Source of the DNA: Verrucomicrobiota bacterium
GTDB taxonomy: Bacteria; Verrucomicrobiota; Verrucomicrobiia; Limisphaerales; UBA11320
Direction: 5' to 3'
DNA length: 19,144 nucleotides
Assembly (NCBI GenBank): GCA_016871475.1
Contig: VHDG01000004.1
Span: 1 to 19,144, forward strand
Shown: piece after piece, positions 7,539 through 15,560 of the stretch
Layout of the letters: every line of letters begins with the position of its first letter
Numbering within the stretch: position 1 is the first letter of the stretch
Notes under the pieces: generated by a model
Seen by the model: only the letters and a program-made list of their open reading frames with translations
What the model was told of the DNA's origin: nothing
Databases searched by the model: none
Program-made: the position numbers and the translations under genes

Positions 7539-10445
7539 GTGGCCGTGTCGGCCATTGTCGTGATGGGTGTTGCGACTGGAACGGCCTATCACTTTGTCCA
7601 CGAAAATGCCCGGAGAAGCTCCGTCCAGTTCCTCAACGACTACGTCAAGGAAAGGGCCAAAGCGCAACGGATCGATCTCCATCGGGTGGAGCATAGCCTG
7701 GAGTTTGCGAGGGAGATGTTCCTCAAGCGGGATCGTCGCGAGCCTTTCGAAGGCGTGGATCAGCTCTGGCTCGAGCGCAACCAACTCCATGCGGATGGAG
7801 CATGGCGCACCCGAAGGGATAACTTCGATCCTCAGCTCCATAGCTCCACCTGGGTACGAAGGGATACGGAACTGTCCCCGGCCCTGAAGCGTCGTCTCCT
7901 AGGCACCGAGCTGATGCTGAATGATTTTCTTCCGGGGCTGATGCACGAGTTTCCGAGCCTTTACTTCGTTTTCAACGACCAGGCTTGCGTGGGCTACGAC
8001 GCACGATTCCCCACCTGGGTGTGGGACACATCCGCGACCTACGACAACTGTGCCGAACGCGCTTACGTGGACGCTGCTCCAGCCAAGAACCCCGGAAGAG
8101 AGCTGGTTTGGGGTCCCGCGATGCGTGAACCTACGGCGAAGCGTCCTTTCATGAGCGTCACGCTGCCGATTTGGAAGGACGAGGAGTTCCTGGGCATCGT
8201 TGGCCACGACATCCCGCTCGAGGAGTTCCATGCCGCCATCGCTGAACCGGGACTGAGAGGGGTGAAGACGATGATCGTCCGGAATGACGGCACACTGATC
8301 GCCCATCCGGAAATGGAGGGATTCATCTCCGAGGCGCGCGGAACCCTATCGGTCCAAAGCCTTGGAGATCCCCAGCTGTCGGCGATTTACGAAACAGCCA
8401 TCGCCACGACCAAAGCCGGCCACCTGGTCTGTGGCATCACTCCTTGCGGAGCAGCTCAGTTCGCCACCATTCGCTGGGACAATCCCGACTGGATCTTCAT
8501 CGGTAGGATGACGCTGGAAACCCTGCGAGCCGAGGCTTTTGGATCGGCCCGCTGGGTTTTGTGGTATGGACTGGCATCGCTGACACTGATGGTGGCGCTG
8601 TTCGCTTGGATTCTTCGACGCGAGATCCTCGACCCATTATCCCGGCTGGCAGCGACAGCTGATCAGATCACGGCCCGGCAAAGCGACTTCGGCTTGGCGG
8701 CAAGGAAGGACGACGAGTTGGGAAAGCTGATCTCGGCACTCCGTCAGGCTGCTGAAAAAATCTGGGATCGACAGTCTGCGATGGAACATCAGGCCGCGTT
8801 CCTCGAGCAACGAGTGGCCGAGCGCACCACCGAGCTCGCCCGATACGCTGCCTTGGTGGATGCCTCGCAGGATCTGTATGGGTTTTCGGATCTGACTGTC
8901 AAATTGCTCTACCTCAATCCCGCCGGACGACAGATGCTCGGCCTCGGCAGGGAGGAGTCTCTATGCGGGCTTTCCGTATGGGACCTGTACCCCGCTGAGG
9001 AAAAGGGGTCGGCGGTCGAGCCGATGATGGCGAAGGCGCTGAGGGAAGGCAGCTGTTATGGAGAGAGCAAGCTCCGAAGGCATGATGGCTCGGTGACCCC
9101 GGTATCGCTCATGATGGTTGCTCCCCGGAGTTCGCGTGGAGAACACGGCATCGTGGCCATCGTAATGCGGGACATCTCCGAGAGAATCCAGCTGGAGACC
9201 GACCGTGCGGCACGGTTCCGCATGATGTCGCTAAGCGCGGAAATGGGGCTGGTTCTCAACAAGCAGGCGGAACTCCAAAAAATGCTGCAGCAGTGTACCG
9301 AGGTTCTGGTCAGACACTTGGACGCAGCCTTGGCCCGCATCTGGACCCTGGAGCCTGAACAGGATGTTCTGTTGCTGCAGGCCAGCGCGGGTCTCTACAC
9401 CCATCTGGACAGGCCTGATGGCCGGATAAAAGTGGGTGATTTCAGGATCGGCCTGATCGCTCGTGAACAACGTCCCCACCTCACGAACCAGGTCCTGGAT
9501 GACCCGGGTGTTGCCGACAAAGACTGGGCACGCGAGCACAGGATGAAGGCTTTTGCGGGCTATCCGCTGGTCCTACAGGGAAAGCTCTTGGGTGTGGTGG
9601 CGATATTCTCACGCCGGACTCTGGGCGGTGAAACTTTGCAAGCCCTTGGAATGGTCGCAAATTCCATCGCTCTGGGAATCGAGAGAAAAACATCCGAGGC
9701 TGCGCTGCAAACGGCCCTCCAGAAAGAACGAGAGTTGGGAAGACTCAAAACCAACTTTGTGGCGATGGTGTCGCATGAGCTCCGGACTCCTCTGGAGGTG
9801 ATCATCTCAAGCACGGATATCCTGGACCGCTACAATGATCGGCTGGGGGTCATGGATCGCGACGAGCACATCAATGCCATCCGACGTTCGGTGAACCGGA
9901 TGTCCAGCATGATGGAGGATGTCCTGTTGCTGGGGCGGCTGGAGAATTCCCGCGTCCAGCTGCGCATCGATGATGTCGATCTCGCGCTCTGCTGCCAACG
10001 CGTCGCCTCGGAGGTCTCCCTGGCGATGTCCGGCAAATGTCCCATCCTTCTGCAATTGCAGGATGATCTGCCCCTGGCCAAAGCGGACGAAAACCTCTTT
10101 CGACACATTCTTACAAATCTCCTGTCGAACGCCGCCAAGTACTCAACGGTTGGATCACCCCTGAAAGTGACCCTCTCGCGGAATGGTGAGGATGCGGTGA
10201 TCGTGGTCGCAGACAGCGGCATGGGCATTCCCAAACCCGACCTCGATCATCTCTTCGAGGCGTTTTATCGCGGCAGCAATGCAGCCAACATCGCTGGCAC
10301 CGGGCTGGGCCTGGTGATAATACGTCGGTGCGTTGACCTCCACAGGGGGACGATCACGGTGGTTAGCGAGGAAGGAAAAGGCACAATATTTACAGTCCGA
10401 TCGCCCATTCTGGGTGAATCGATGCCAATGGAGATACTGACATGA
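7539..10445 (+). CDS. Membrane-bound sensor histidine kinase (periplasmic sensor-HAMP-PAS-GAF-HisKA-HATPase)
   Basis: 968 residues from the GTG at 7539, but the real start is probably upstream. The frame stays open to 7500 and the residues just before the GTG (TIAQRILLK) look like the usual positively charged lead-in to the first membrane helix; CTG 7509 or ATT 7515 are the only near-cognate candidates. The order is: TM1 (about 1-19), a periplasmic Cache-like sensor (20-337; MIVRNDGTLIAHPEM is typical), TM2 (338-358), HAMP (358-412), PAS (435-548), GAF (565-715), HisKA with His746 in VSHELRTPLE (733-805), and HATPase with N864, DSGMG (892-896) and GTGLGL (920-925). It should autophosphorylate His746 and pass phosphate to the response regulator whose start overlaps its stop by 4 bp. 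The ligand is unknown. Confidence 0.9.
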   Translation: MAVSAIVVMGVATGTAYHFVHENARRSSVQFLNDYVKERAKAQRIDLHRVEHSLEFAREMFLKRDRREPFEGVDQLWLERNQLHADGAWRTRRDNFDPQLHSSTWVRRDTELSPALKRRLLGTELMLNDFLPGLMHEFPSLYFVFNDQACVGYDARFPTWVWDTSATYDNCAERAYVDAAPAKNPGRELVWGPAMREPTAKRPFMSVTLPIWKDEEFLGIVGHDIPLEEFHAAIAEPGLRGVKTMIVRNDGTLIAHPEMEGFISEARGTLSVQSLGDPQLSAIYETAIATTKAGHLVCGITPCGAAQFATIRWDNPDWIFIGRMTLETLRAEAFGSARWVLWYGLASLTLMVALFAWILRREILDPLSRLAATADQITARQSDFGLAARKDDELGKLISALRQAAEKIWDRQSAMEHQAAFLEQRVAERTTELARYAALVDASQDLYGFSDLTVKLLYLNPAGRQMLGLGREESLCGLSVWDLYPAEEKGSAVEPMMAKALREGSCYGESKLRRHDGSVTPVSLMMVAPRSSRGEHGIVAIVMRDISERIQLETDRAARFRMMSLSAEMGLVLNKQAELQKMLQQCTEVLVRHLDAALARIWTLEPEQDVLLLQASAGLYTHLDRPDGRIKVGDFRIGLIAREQRPHLTNQVLDDPGVADKDWAREHRMKAFAGYPLVLQGKLLGVVAIFSRRTLGGETLQALGMVANSIALGIERKTSEAALQTALQKERELGRLKTNFVAMVSHELRTPLEVIISSTDILDRYNDRLGVMDRDEHINAIRRSVNRMSSMMEDVLLLGRLENSRVQLRIDDVDLALCCQRVASEVSLAMSGKCPILLQLQDDLPLAKADENLFRHILTNLLSNAAKYSTVGSPLKVTLSRNGEDAVIVVADSGMGIPKPDLDHLFEAFYRGSNAANIAGTGLGLVIIRRCVDLHRGTITVVSEEGKGTIFTVRSPILGESMPMEILT

Positions 10446-11152
10446 ACAAAATCCTGGTTGTTGAGGACGATGAACAGACCCGGAAGAATCTTTGCACCAT
10501 CCTTCGCATGGAAGGCTACGATGTGTTCTCGACCGGGGACGGCATCTCTGGGCTCGATGCTGCCCGAACGCGAAAGCCCAACCTGGTGATATGTGATGTG
10601 ATGATGCCACAGCTGGATGGCCTGGGTTTGCTCGCGGCTCTCCGAGCAGATCAGGGCACGGCCCATATCCCTCTCATGTTCCTGAGTGCACGCGGCGAAC
10701 GTAATGATCTCAGGGCCGGGATGAACCTGGGTGCAGACGATTATCTGACAAAACCTGTCAGCGCCGAGGAGCTGCTGGCTGCCGTTCATGCCCGGTTCAA
10801 GCGGGAGTCCCAACGCCCCCCGGGAGGGTTCAAAGTCGATTTCACCTCGGCCGTGCCCCTCGAAGCCCTGGGCCTGACAAAGCGAGAGGCGGAGATCCTG
10901 CTGTGGGTAGCCCAAGGGAAGAGCAACTCCGATATCGCCATCATCGTCGGGTCCGCTGAGGCAACAGTCAAAAAACACCTGCAGAATCTTTTCGGAAAGC
11001 TCGGGGTAGAAAGCCGGAACGCTACCGCGCTCCGTGCCCTGGAAGTGCTTGGAGATCTCGGCTCAAACCGGCCGGCATATCATCCCCTGCCGGTCAATGA
11101 GCCCGCGAAAGGGACAGCCCCGGTTCGAGCCGAGACACGTTCCGGGCTGTGA
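10442..11152 (+). CDS. Response regulator with LuxR-type DNA-binding domain
   Basis: 236 residues. Residues 1-122 are a receiver: acidic pair D9/D10, phospho-acceptor D52 in VICDVMMPQLDG, S82 and K104 (LTKPVS). Residues 143-205 are a LuxR/GerE helix-turn-helix: GLTKREAEILLWVAQGKSNS and ATVKKHLQNLFGKLGVESR. The 30-residue C-terminal tail is probably disordered. The ATG overlaps the stop of the upstream kinase (ATGA), and a GGAG lies 9 nt before it, so the two are translated together and form a two-component pair. It would act as a transcriptional regulator in the cytoplasm; its target promoters cannot be read from this window. It converges with the HIT gene across a 52-bp gap. Confidence 0.92.
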   Translation: MNKILVVEDDEQTRKNLCTILRMEGYDVFSTGDGISGLDAARTRKPNLVICDVMMPQLDGLGLLAALRADQGTAHIPLMFLSARGERNDLRAGMNLGADDYLTKPVSAEELLAAVHARFKRESQRPPGGFKVDFTSAVPLEALGLTKREAEILLWVAQGKSNSDIAIIVGSAEATVKKHLQNLFGKLGVESRNATALRALEVLGDLGSNRPAYHPLPVNEPAKGTAPVRAETRSGL

Positions 11153-11204
11153 AGTCTTGTTCCTGAGGAGTTCCAACGGGGTCATCCCGGCCCCAAACTC
11201 CGGC

Positions 11205-11693
11205 TCACTGCACCAGCGCGGCACGAAGCTGCGATGCCAGATCGGTGAGGGCTTGTGGAACAACCTGGGTTCCTGCGATCACGGCCATGAAGTTGGTGTC
11301 ACCGCTCCAACGAGGAACAATGTGCACGTGCAAGTGCTCCGCAATGCCCGCTCCTGCAGCCTTCCCCAAATTGATCCCAATGTTGAAACCGTCGGGTTTC
11401 ATCACCTGTCGCAGGGCTTTCTGACACCGGATGACCAGCTCCATCAAACCCGCACGCTCCTGCTCGTGGAGTTCTTCCAGATCTGCCACCTGGCGGTAGG
11501 GAACCACCATGAGGTGACCTCCGTTATACGGGTAGGCGTTGAGCATGGCGTAACAGGTGCGTTCGCGGGCGATGACGTGGTTTGCCACATCGTCAGAAGA
11601 CTGCCCGATCTCACTGAAAAGAGAAGTGTCAGTGAGAGGCCGCTTGGGTCCCAGGATGTAATGAATGCGCCAGGGCGCATGAAGTGCTTCCAT
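11205..11693 (-). CDS. HIT family nucleotide-binding hydrolase/phosphorylase
   Basis: 162 residues. The defining histidine triad is AEHLHVHIVPRW (His120, His122, His124), with the upstream FNIGINLGKAAGAG segment (residues 103-115) that lines the nucleotide pocket. The opening MEALHAPWRIHYI and the middle NGGHLMVVPYRQVADLEEL are typical of the bacterial AP4A-hydrolase/phosphorylase-like branch. Family members cleave or transfer nucleoside phosphates such as Ap4A or nucleoside phosphoramidates, using the middle His as nucleophile. No signal peptide is seen, so it is cytoplasmic. It follows the persulfide-dioxygenase-like gene on the same strand after 111 bp, but a GC-rich palindrome lies between them, so it may be a separate transcription unit. 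Confidence 0.88.
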   Translation of the reverse strand: MEALHAPWRIHYILGPKRPLTDTSLFSEIGQSSDDVANHVIARERTCYAMLNAYPYNGGHLMVVPYRQVADLEELHEQERAGLMELVIRCQKALRQVMKPDGFNIGINLGKAAGAGIAEHLHVHIVPRWSGDTNFMAVIAGTQVVPQALTDLASQLRAALVQ

Positions 11694-11784
11694 GAGCGAA
11701 GCCTAGCTCCCAGAGTTCTGAATGCGTAGAGATTTTTGCTCGGACTGTGAGGTGACTGACCTCAAGAATATCAATCGGTCGAAG

Positions 11785-11798
11785 GCCCGGCGCCGGGC
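11785..11798 (-). terminator. GC-rich palindrome after the rhodanese reading frame, possible terminator
   Basis: GCCCGGCGCCGGGC is a perfect 14-nt palindrome only 6 nt beyond the stop of the minus-strand rhodanese frame. It could fold as a hairpin, but no run of T follows on the minus strand, so intrinsic termination is not well supported. Confidence 0.3.
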
Positions 11799-11804
11799 AT
11801 GATC

Positions 11805-12377
11805 CTAATCATACACCAAGTCGGCGGCCTGCCAGTCGGGGCACTTTGTCTCCTGGAATGCGGCCATGCCGCCCATCACATTCTGCACGCGCGTGAAGCG
11901 CCGGGCGCGGAGAAGGCTCGCTGCAATGCTGCTGCGATACCCGCTGCCGCACACCACGGCAAGCCGCGTGTCACTCGGAAGCTGCGCAAGATTTCCCGCC
12001 AGCTTTGTCAACGGAAAGTGCGACGCGCCAGGGATGTGACCCGCAGCCCACTCACCCGATGTGCGGACGTCAAGCACGAGAGGCGCGTACCCCGACTGGA
12101 GCCCGGCCCTCAGGTCACAGACGCTCAGCTGCGACAACTGTTGGGTCTCCCTGAGCGCGTCCGCACGGATCCATCCCGCGATGTTATCGAAGCCGATGCG
12201 TGCCAGATCCAGCCTGGCCTCCAGTGCGGCCTCTGCTGAGCCTGCAACCAGGGCGATCGGAGCGTTGCCCGGCACCAGGAAGCCGACCCACGTCGAAAAC
12301 AGCCCGCTGCCCAGCCCGATGTTCAGGCTGCCCGGAAAATGGCTGGCTCCAAAAAAAAGGGGCAGGCCTTGTGTCAA
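11805..12377 (-). CDS. Rhodanese-domain C-terminal part of a frameshifted persulfide-dioxygenase/rhodanese gene
   Basis: 190 codons open from an ATG at 12377, but the true gene almost certainly starts at 13182 in another frame. After the T8 run this frame continues GASHFPGSLNIGLGSG, the expected continuation of a first rhodanese domain (VVIDTR...) encoded in the upstream frame; that first domain has no active-site Cys. A second rhodanese domain follows: LVLDVRTSGEWAAGHIPGA and VVCGSGYRSSIAAS, with an intact catalytic Cys loop. Rhodaneses move sulfane sulfur, for example from persulfide to an acceptor. Removing one T from the run rejoins both frames into a 458-residue protein, the usual size for this fusion family. 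Read alone, this frame would lack the metallo-beta-lactamase domain. Confidence 0.75.
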   Translation of the reverse strand: MTQGLPLFFGASHFPGSLNIGLGSGLFSTWVGFLVPGNAPIALVAGSAEAALEARLDLARIGFDNIAGWIRADALRETQQLSQLSVCDLRAGLQSGYAPLVLDVRTSGEWAAGHIPGASHFPLTKLAGNLAQLPSDTRLAVVCGSGYRSSIAASLLRARRFTRVQNVMGGMAAFQETKCPDWQAADLVYD

Positions 12378-13182
12378 TCACCACCGCTCCGCCGAGTGCG
12401 GCCTTCTTCAAAGTCGCCTCCGTCAGCTCAGGAGGCAGGGGCAGCTGGCTGAAAGCCGTCGCGCCACGCAGGTTCACACCCACGTCGTAGCCGAAATAGG
12501 CCGGCCGGTCGGGCAGGTTCGAAATCATCTGCTTCACGAACTCGGCGCGGTCCCTGATCTGAGCCGCCCAGTTGAGCTGGCGCTCCTGTTGGACGGTTGA
12601 GAACGGCGCAGACCCAAGCGCACGTCCGCAAAGCGACCCGGCGCCGTGGGCCGGATGAATCCTCACGTCATCCGGCAAGGTAAGAATCCTGTCGAAAAGC
12701 GAGTCATACAGCTGGTTCGCCATGTCCATCGGATCCGCATCCGCATCCCTCAGATCAGGGCGGCCGACGTCGTTGACGAAGAGAAGGTCGCCGGTGAAGA
12801 CCTCGGCGGGCCGTCCGCCTTCATGCACCAGGAAGCTCAGGCTGTCGGGTGAATGACCGGGCGTTTCCAGCATCTCGACCTCCAGGGAACCGACGCGAAC
12901 TCGCTGGCCGTGACGCGCCGGCACACGCTCGTAGGTCACCGGTGCCCGATGTGAGGTATAGAGCCTGGCACCGGTGCGGGCCGCGAGCTCGGGAAAGCCG
13001 CTCGCAAAATCGGCATGGGGATGGGTGTTGAACACGGCGACGATCCGCAGACCGAGGGCTGCCGCGTCCGACATATAGTCGTCCACGTCGCGCTTCGGAT
13101 CGACGACCGCCGCCTCGCCGTCGGCGCCGAACAGGTAGGAGGCGTGGGCGAGACCTTCCACGAAATAACGTTTAAGATGCAT
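12184..13182 (-). CDS. Persulfide-dioxygenase-like metallo-beta-lactamase domain, 5' part of a frameshifted gene
   Basis: Starts at the ATG at 13182, preceded by a good AAAGGA ribosome-binding site; an in-frame ATG at 13284 would overlap the upstream gene. Residues 1-185 are a glyoxalase-II/ETHE1-like beta-lactamase fold: THPHADF (H54, H56, D58), TPGHSPDS (H110), TGDLLF (D132) and HPAHG (H179). Residues 186-275 lead into a first rhodanese domain (AVVIDTRPAP). After that the frame runs PFFWSQPFSG and then Arg/Gly-rich nonsense, because the T8 run at 12351-12358 shifts it. In persulfide dioxygenases this domain binds one Fe(II) and oxidises glutathione persulfide to sulfite, downstream of sulfide:quinone oxidoreductase, whose remnant lies two genes upstream. 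It sits 26 bp after the methyltransferase-like gene. Confidence 0.78.
   Translation of the reverse strand: MHLKRYFVEGLAHASYLFGADGEAAVVDPKRDVDDYMSDAAALGLRIVAVFNTHPHADFASGFPELAARTGARLYTSHRAPVTYERVPARHGQRVRVGSLEVEMLETPGHSPDSLSFLVHEGGRPAEVFTGDLLFVNDVGRPDLRDADADPMDMANQLYDSLFDRILTLPDDVRIHPAHGAGSLCGRALGSAPFSTVQQERQLNWAAQIRDRAEFVKQMISNLPDRPAYFGYDVGVNLRGATAFSQLPLPPELTEATLKKAALGGAVVIDTRPAPFFWSQPFSGQPEHRAGQRAVFDVGRLPGAGQRSDRPGCRLSRGRTGGQAGSGTHRLR
12351..12358 (-). other. Frameshift site: run of eight T on the coding strand
   Basis: The plus strand shows eight A, that is T8 in the coding direction, flanked by GCCCC and GGAGCC. With seven T the protein would read RPAPFFGASHFPGS and rejoin two clearly homologous halves; with eight it shifts into nonsense. 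It may be a sequencing indel, a real mutation, or a slippage site. Confidence 0.8.
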
Positions 13183-13208
13183 GAGGGTTCCTTTCTCGTC
13201 GGTCGGTT

Positions 13209-13679
13209 TCAATAGATTCCGGGAATGAATCGCTTCACACGCCGGGTGTAGTCGGCGTAAGCGGTGAATCGCTCGAGCAGCCAACGCTCCTCGCGGCGCG
13301 CCTTGGCATCGAAGAACGGGATTTGCAACGCAGCCAGGACCAGGGCCGGTTCGCTGCGCCAGAGGAGTGCCCAGGCGAAGCCGAGCGTGATGACCGCGGC
13401 GTAGAGGGGATGCCGGATGAATCCGTAGATGCCGCTCGTGATGAGCTGGCAGTCAGGCTTCGGACGGGGATAGGGCGTGCGGTGTTTTCCAAGGTCACGT
13501 TCGCCGCGGATGCCCAGCCACGCACCAAGGATCAGGAGGACACTTCCGGCCGGCCAGCTCCAGGCAGCCGTCCAGTCGCCAGGCCACACGGGTCCCGCAG
13601 CCAGCAGTGCGAACATGATCGCGAACTGGGCAATGACCCAGCCGGAGCCGCGTCGGAAATCCTCTCGGTCAGGTTTCAT
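13209..13679 (-). CDS. Isoprenylcysteine carboxyl methyltransferase-like integral membrane protein
   Basis: 156 residues with three to four probable membrane helices (about 13-31, 42-58, 92-107 and 110-123). The C-terminal signature LITSGIYGFIRHPLYAA (79-95), followed by AKARREERWLLERFTAYADY (125-144) and RFIPGIY, is the S-adenosylmethionine-binding region shared by isoprenylcysteine carboxyl methyltransferase and phospholipid methyltransferase-like proteins. The bacterial substrate is unknown. It starts 9 bp after the SQR-fusion stop and ends 26 bp before the persulfide-dioxygenase-like gene, so all three are probably cotranscribed. Whether it takes part in sulfide metabolism or merely shares the operon cannot be told from sequence. 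Confidence 0.82.
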   Translation of the reverse strand: MKPDREDFRRGSGWVIAQFAIMFALLAAGPVWPGDWTAAWSWPAGSVLLILGAWLGIRGERDLGKHRTPYPRPKPDCQLITSGIYGFIRHPLYAAVITLGFAWALLWRSEPALVLAALQIPFFDAKARREERWLLERFTAYADYTRRVKRFIPGIY

Positions 13680-13688
13680 GGCAATCCG

Positions 13689-15488
13689 TCAGGCCCGCCC
13701 TTTCAGCATTCCGTGCCAGTACAGGAAGGGGAGAACGTAGCGCTTGAGCAGCCACATGCTGCGACGCTCCTTCGCCTGATTGACCGGGAACGTTTCGGCA
13801 GGCTGGTCGTCGTAGTCAAACTCGGCAAGCATCAGCCGGCCATAGCCGGTGACGATGGGACACGAGGTGTAGCCGTTGTAACGGGCGTCGAGCGGCGCGC
13901 CATGACGATGGGCGAGGAGGTTCCTCACGAGAACCGGGGCCTGCTTGCGAATGGCCGCGCCGGTCTTTGAAGTGGGCAGGTTCGCCACGTCGCCAAGCGC
14001 AAAGATGTCCGGCCACCGCCGGTGCTGCAGCGTGTGCGCATCGGTGTCCACCCAGCCGTTGCTGTCCGCGAGCGGGCTCCGCTTGATGAAGTCAGGCGCG
14101 CTCATCGGAGGAGTGACATGAAGCATTTGATAAGGAATGACAACCTGGTCGCCGGCCTCGAGACTTTCGAACACGGCTTCCCGCTGCGTGCCGCGCACCT
14201 CGACAAGCCGATGCCGGAACAGGGTCTCGATGCCACGCCGCGCGATCATTGCCTCGAGGGGCGCGCGATAGTGAGGTACGCCAAAGATCGATTTGCCGCC
14301 GGAAACGAACAGCACCCGGGACTTCCCGCGCAATCCCTTGCGCCGGAGGTAATCCTCGGCCAGCCACATGATTTTCTGCGGCGCACCGCCGCAGCGCGTG
14401 GGTGTGTCGGGCATCGTGAAGATGGCGGTGCCGCGCCGGAAGGAGAGCAGCTCCGTCCAGACTTCGTCGTAATCGAACGGGCGCTGGGGCGTCGCCGGCG
14501 GCTGGAAATTGTTGGCGCCAAGCAGCCGGTCCCAGACGAATGCCGTTGAGACGTACACCGCATCCCCGTTTACGTTATCCGTCCATCCCGACACCATGTC
14601 GGCACCGACGGAAAGGAAGGCGGCGCGCATCGCCGCAGCCTCCGGAGATCCGCTGAGGCACGCCCCCAGCCATACGCTGGCATGGTTCTCCGCGGGAAAT
14701 CTCAGGTAGTGCTTCACCCACTCCGCGGTGATACCGAAGCGCCACTCATTCACCGCTGATTGAAATCCCCCGGTGCCGGTGACGTAGAAGGCAGGAGCGT
14801 AGGCAATCGCCAATCGCTTCGCCTTCAGATCTGCCACGAACTCCTGATGCCGGTAATTCGGGTCGGTGAAGTTGGGATCAATTCGTTGTCCCGTCCAAAG
14901 CCCGTAGTGAACCTGATAGCGAATAAAGTTGTTGGTGCCCCGGAGGGGCTTTCCATCGGCACCAAACAGCGGGACGAAGAAGTCCCCGCCATGTGTGTTG
15001 AAGAAGAAAATGGACTCGCTGCGGGTGCCCTTGAGCGAGGCGAGCGAGGCGTTGTCGGCCACGGGGCGATATCCCTTCGCCGCCACCATGCGCGCGAGAG
15101 CCGGGGCGGATTGCCGGAATCCGGCACCCACCGTCACTGAGAACCGCGCCGTCGTAGTCCCCGACGTCTCCGTCCCCGCCTGCATGGGAAACGCAAACGG
15201 TTCCTCCACGACGGGAGGATCCACCAGTCGATTGTTCCAGAACGAGAGCGGGATGCCGTCTGTAGTAATGGCCCAAACCCCATCCCCCATGTCCCCGGCG
15301 CTGTCGATATCGGAACGTCCCCGGAGGTGCTCCAGGATGAGGGCCTTCCAGGTCACCGTATTCGTTCGCGGCACACTGTCCACGAATGCGCCGATCGAGC
15401 CCAGGGTCGCCCGCATCGCAGCCTCATCCTGATCCCCACCCCCCACCCCTGCCGCCACCACTCGGAAGTAGAGCCGTTGAAGCGTCAT
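13689..15488 (-). CDS. In-frame fusion of a caspase-fold-like domain with the C-terminal part of sulfide:quinone oxidoreductase
   Basis: 599 codons from the ATG at 15488. Residues 1-345 look like a caspase-fold (CHAT/C25-like) domain: FFFNTHGGDF gives a candidate catalytic His166, SVWLGACLSGSPE gives Cys277, and GADMVSGWTDNVNGDA follows. From about residue 348 it becomes SQR: RRGTAIFTMPDTPTRCGGAP, QKIMWLAEDYLRRKG, MLHVTPPMSAPDF, IFALGDVANLPTSKTGAAIR, and YTSCPIVTGYG. Both conserved SQR cysteines (C366, C543) are present, but the N-terminal GxGxxG FAD-binding domain is gone, so sulfide oxidation by this chain is doubtful. The same frame continues upstream through one TAG (15561-15563) into a signal peptide, so this ATG is likely internal. 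The fusion joint lies near 14440-14475. SQR identity is firm; the caspase-fold call is moderate. Confidence 0.72.
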   Translation of the reverse strand: MTLQRLYFRVVAAGVGGGDQDEAAMRATLGSIGAFVDSVPRTNTVTWKALILEHLRGRSDIDSAGDMGDGVWAITTDGIPLSFWNNRLVDPPVVEEPFAFPMQAGTETSGTTTARFSVTVGAGFRQSAPALARMVAAKGYRPVADNASLASLKGTRSESIFFFNTHGGDFFVPLFGADGKPLRGTNNFIRYQVHYGLWTGQRIDPNFTDPNYRHQEFVADLKAKRLAIAYAPAFYVTGTGGFQSAVNEWRFGITAEWVKHYLRFPAENHASVWLGACLSGSPEAAAMRAAFLSVGADMVSGWTDNVNGDAVYVSTAFVWDRLLGANNFQPPATPQRPFDYDEVWTELLSFRRGTAIFTMPDTPTRCGGAPQKIMWLAEDYLRRKGLRGKSRVLFVSGGKSIFGVPHYRAPLEAMIARRGIETLFRHRLVEVRGTQREAVFESLEAGDQVVIPYQMLHVTPPMSAPDFIKRSPLADSNGWVDTDAHTLQHRRWPDIFALGDVANLPTSKTGAAIRKQAPVLVRNLLAHRHGAPLDARYNGYTSCPIVTGYGRLMLAEFDYDDQPAETFPVNQAKERRSMWLLKRYVLPFLYWHGMLKGRA

Positions 15489-15560
15489 GGGTATCCGCGT
15501 GGTGGTGTTTGATCCGGGCGCTCCGACGGCGGTCCACGGGCCACCCGGCGTCGCGGCCTC

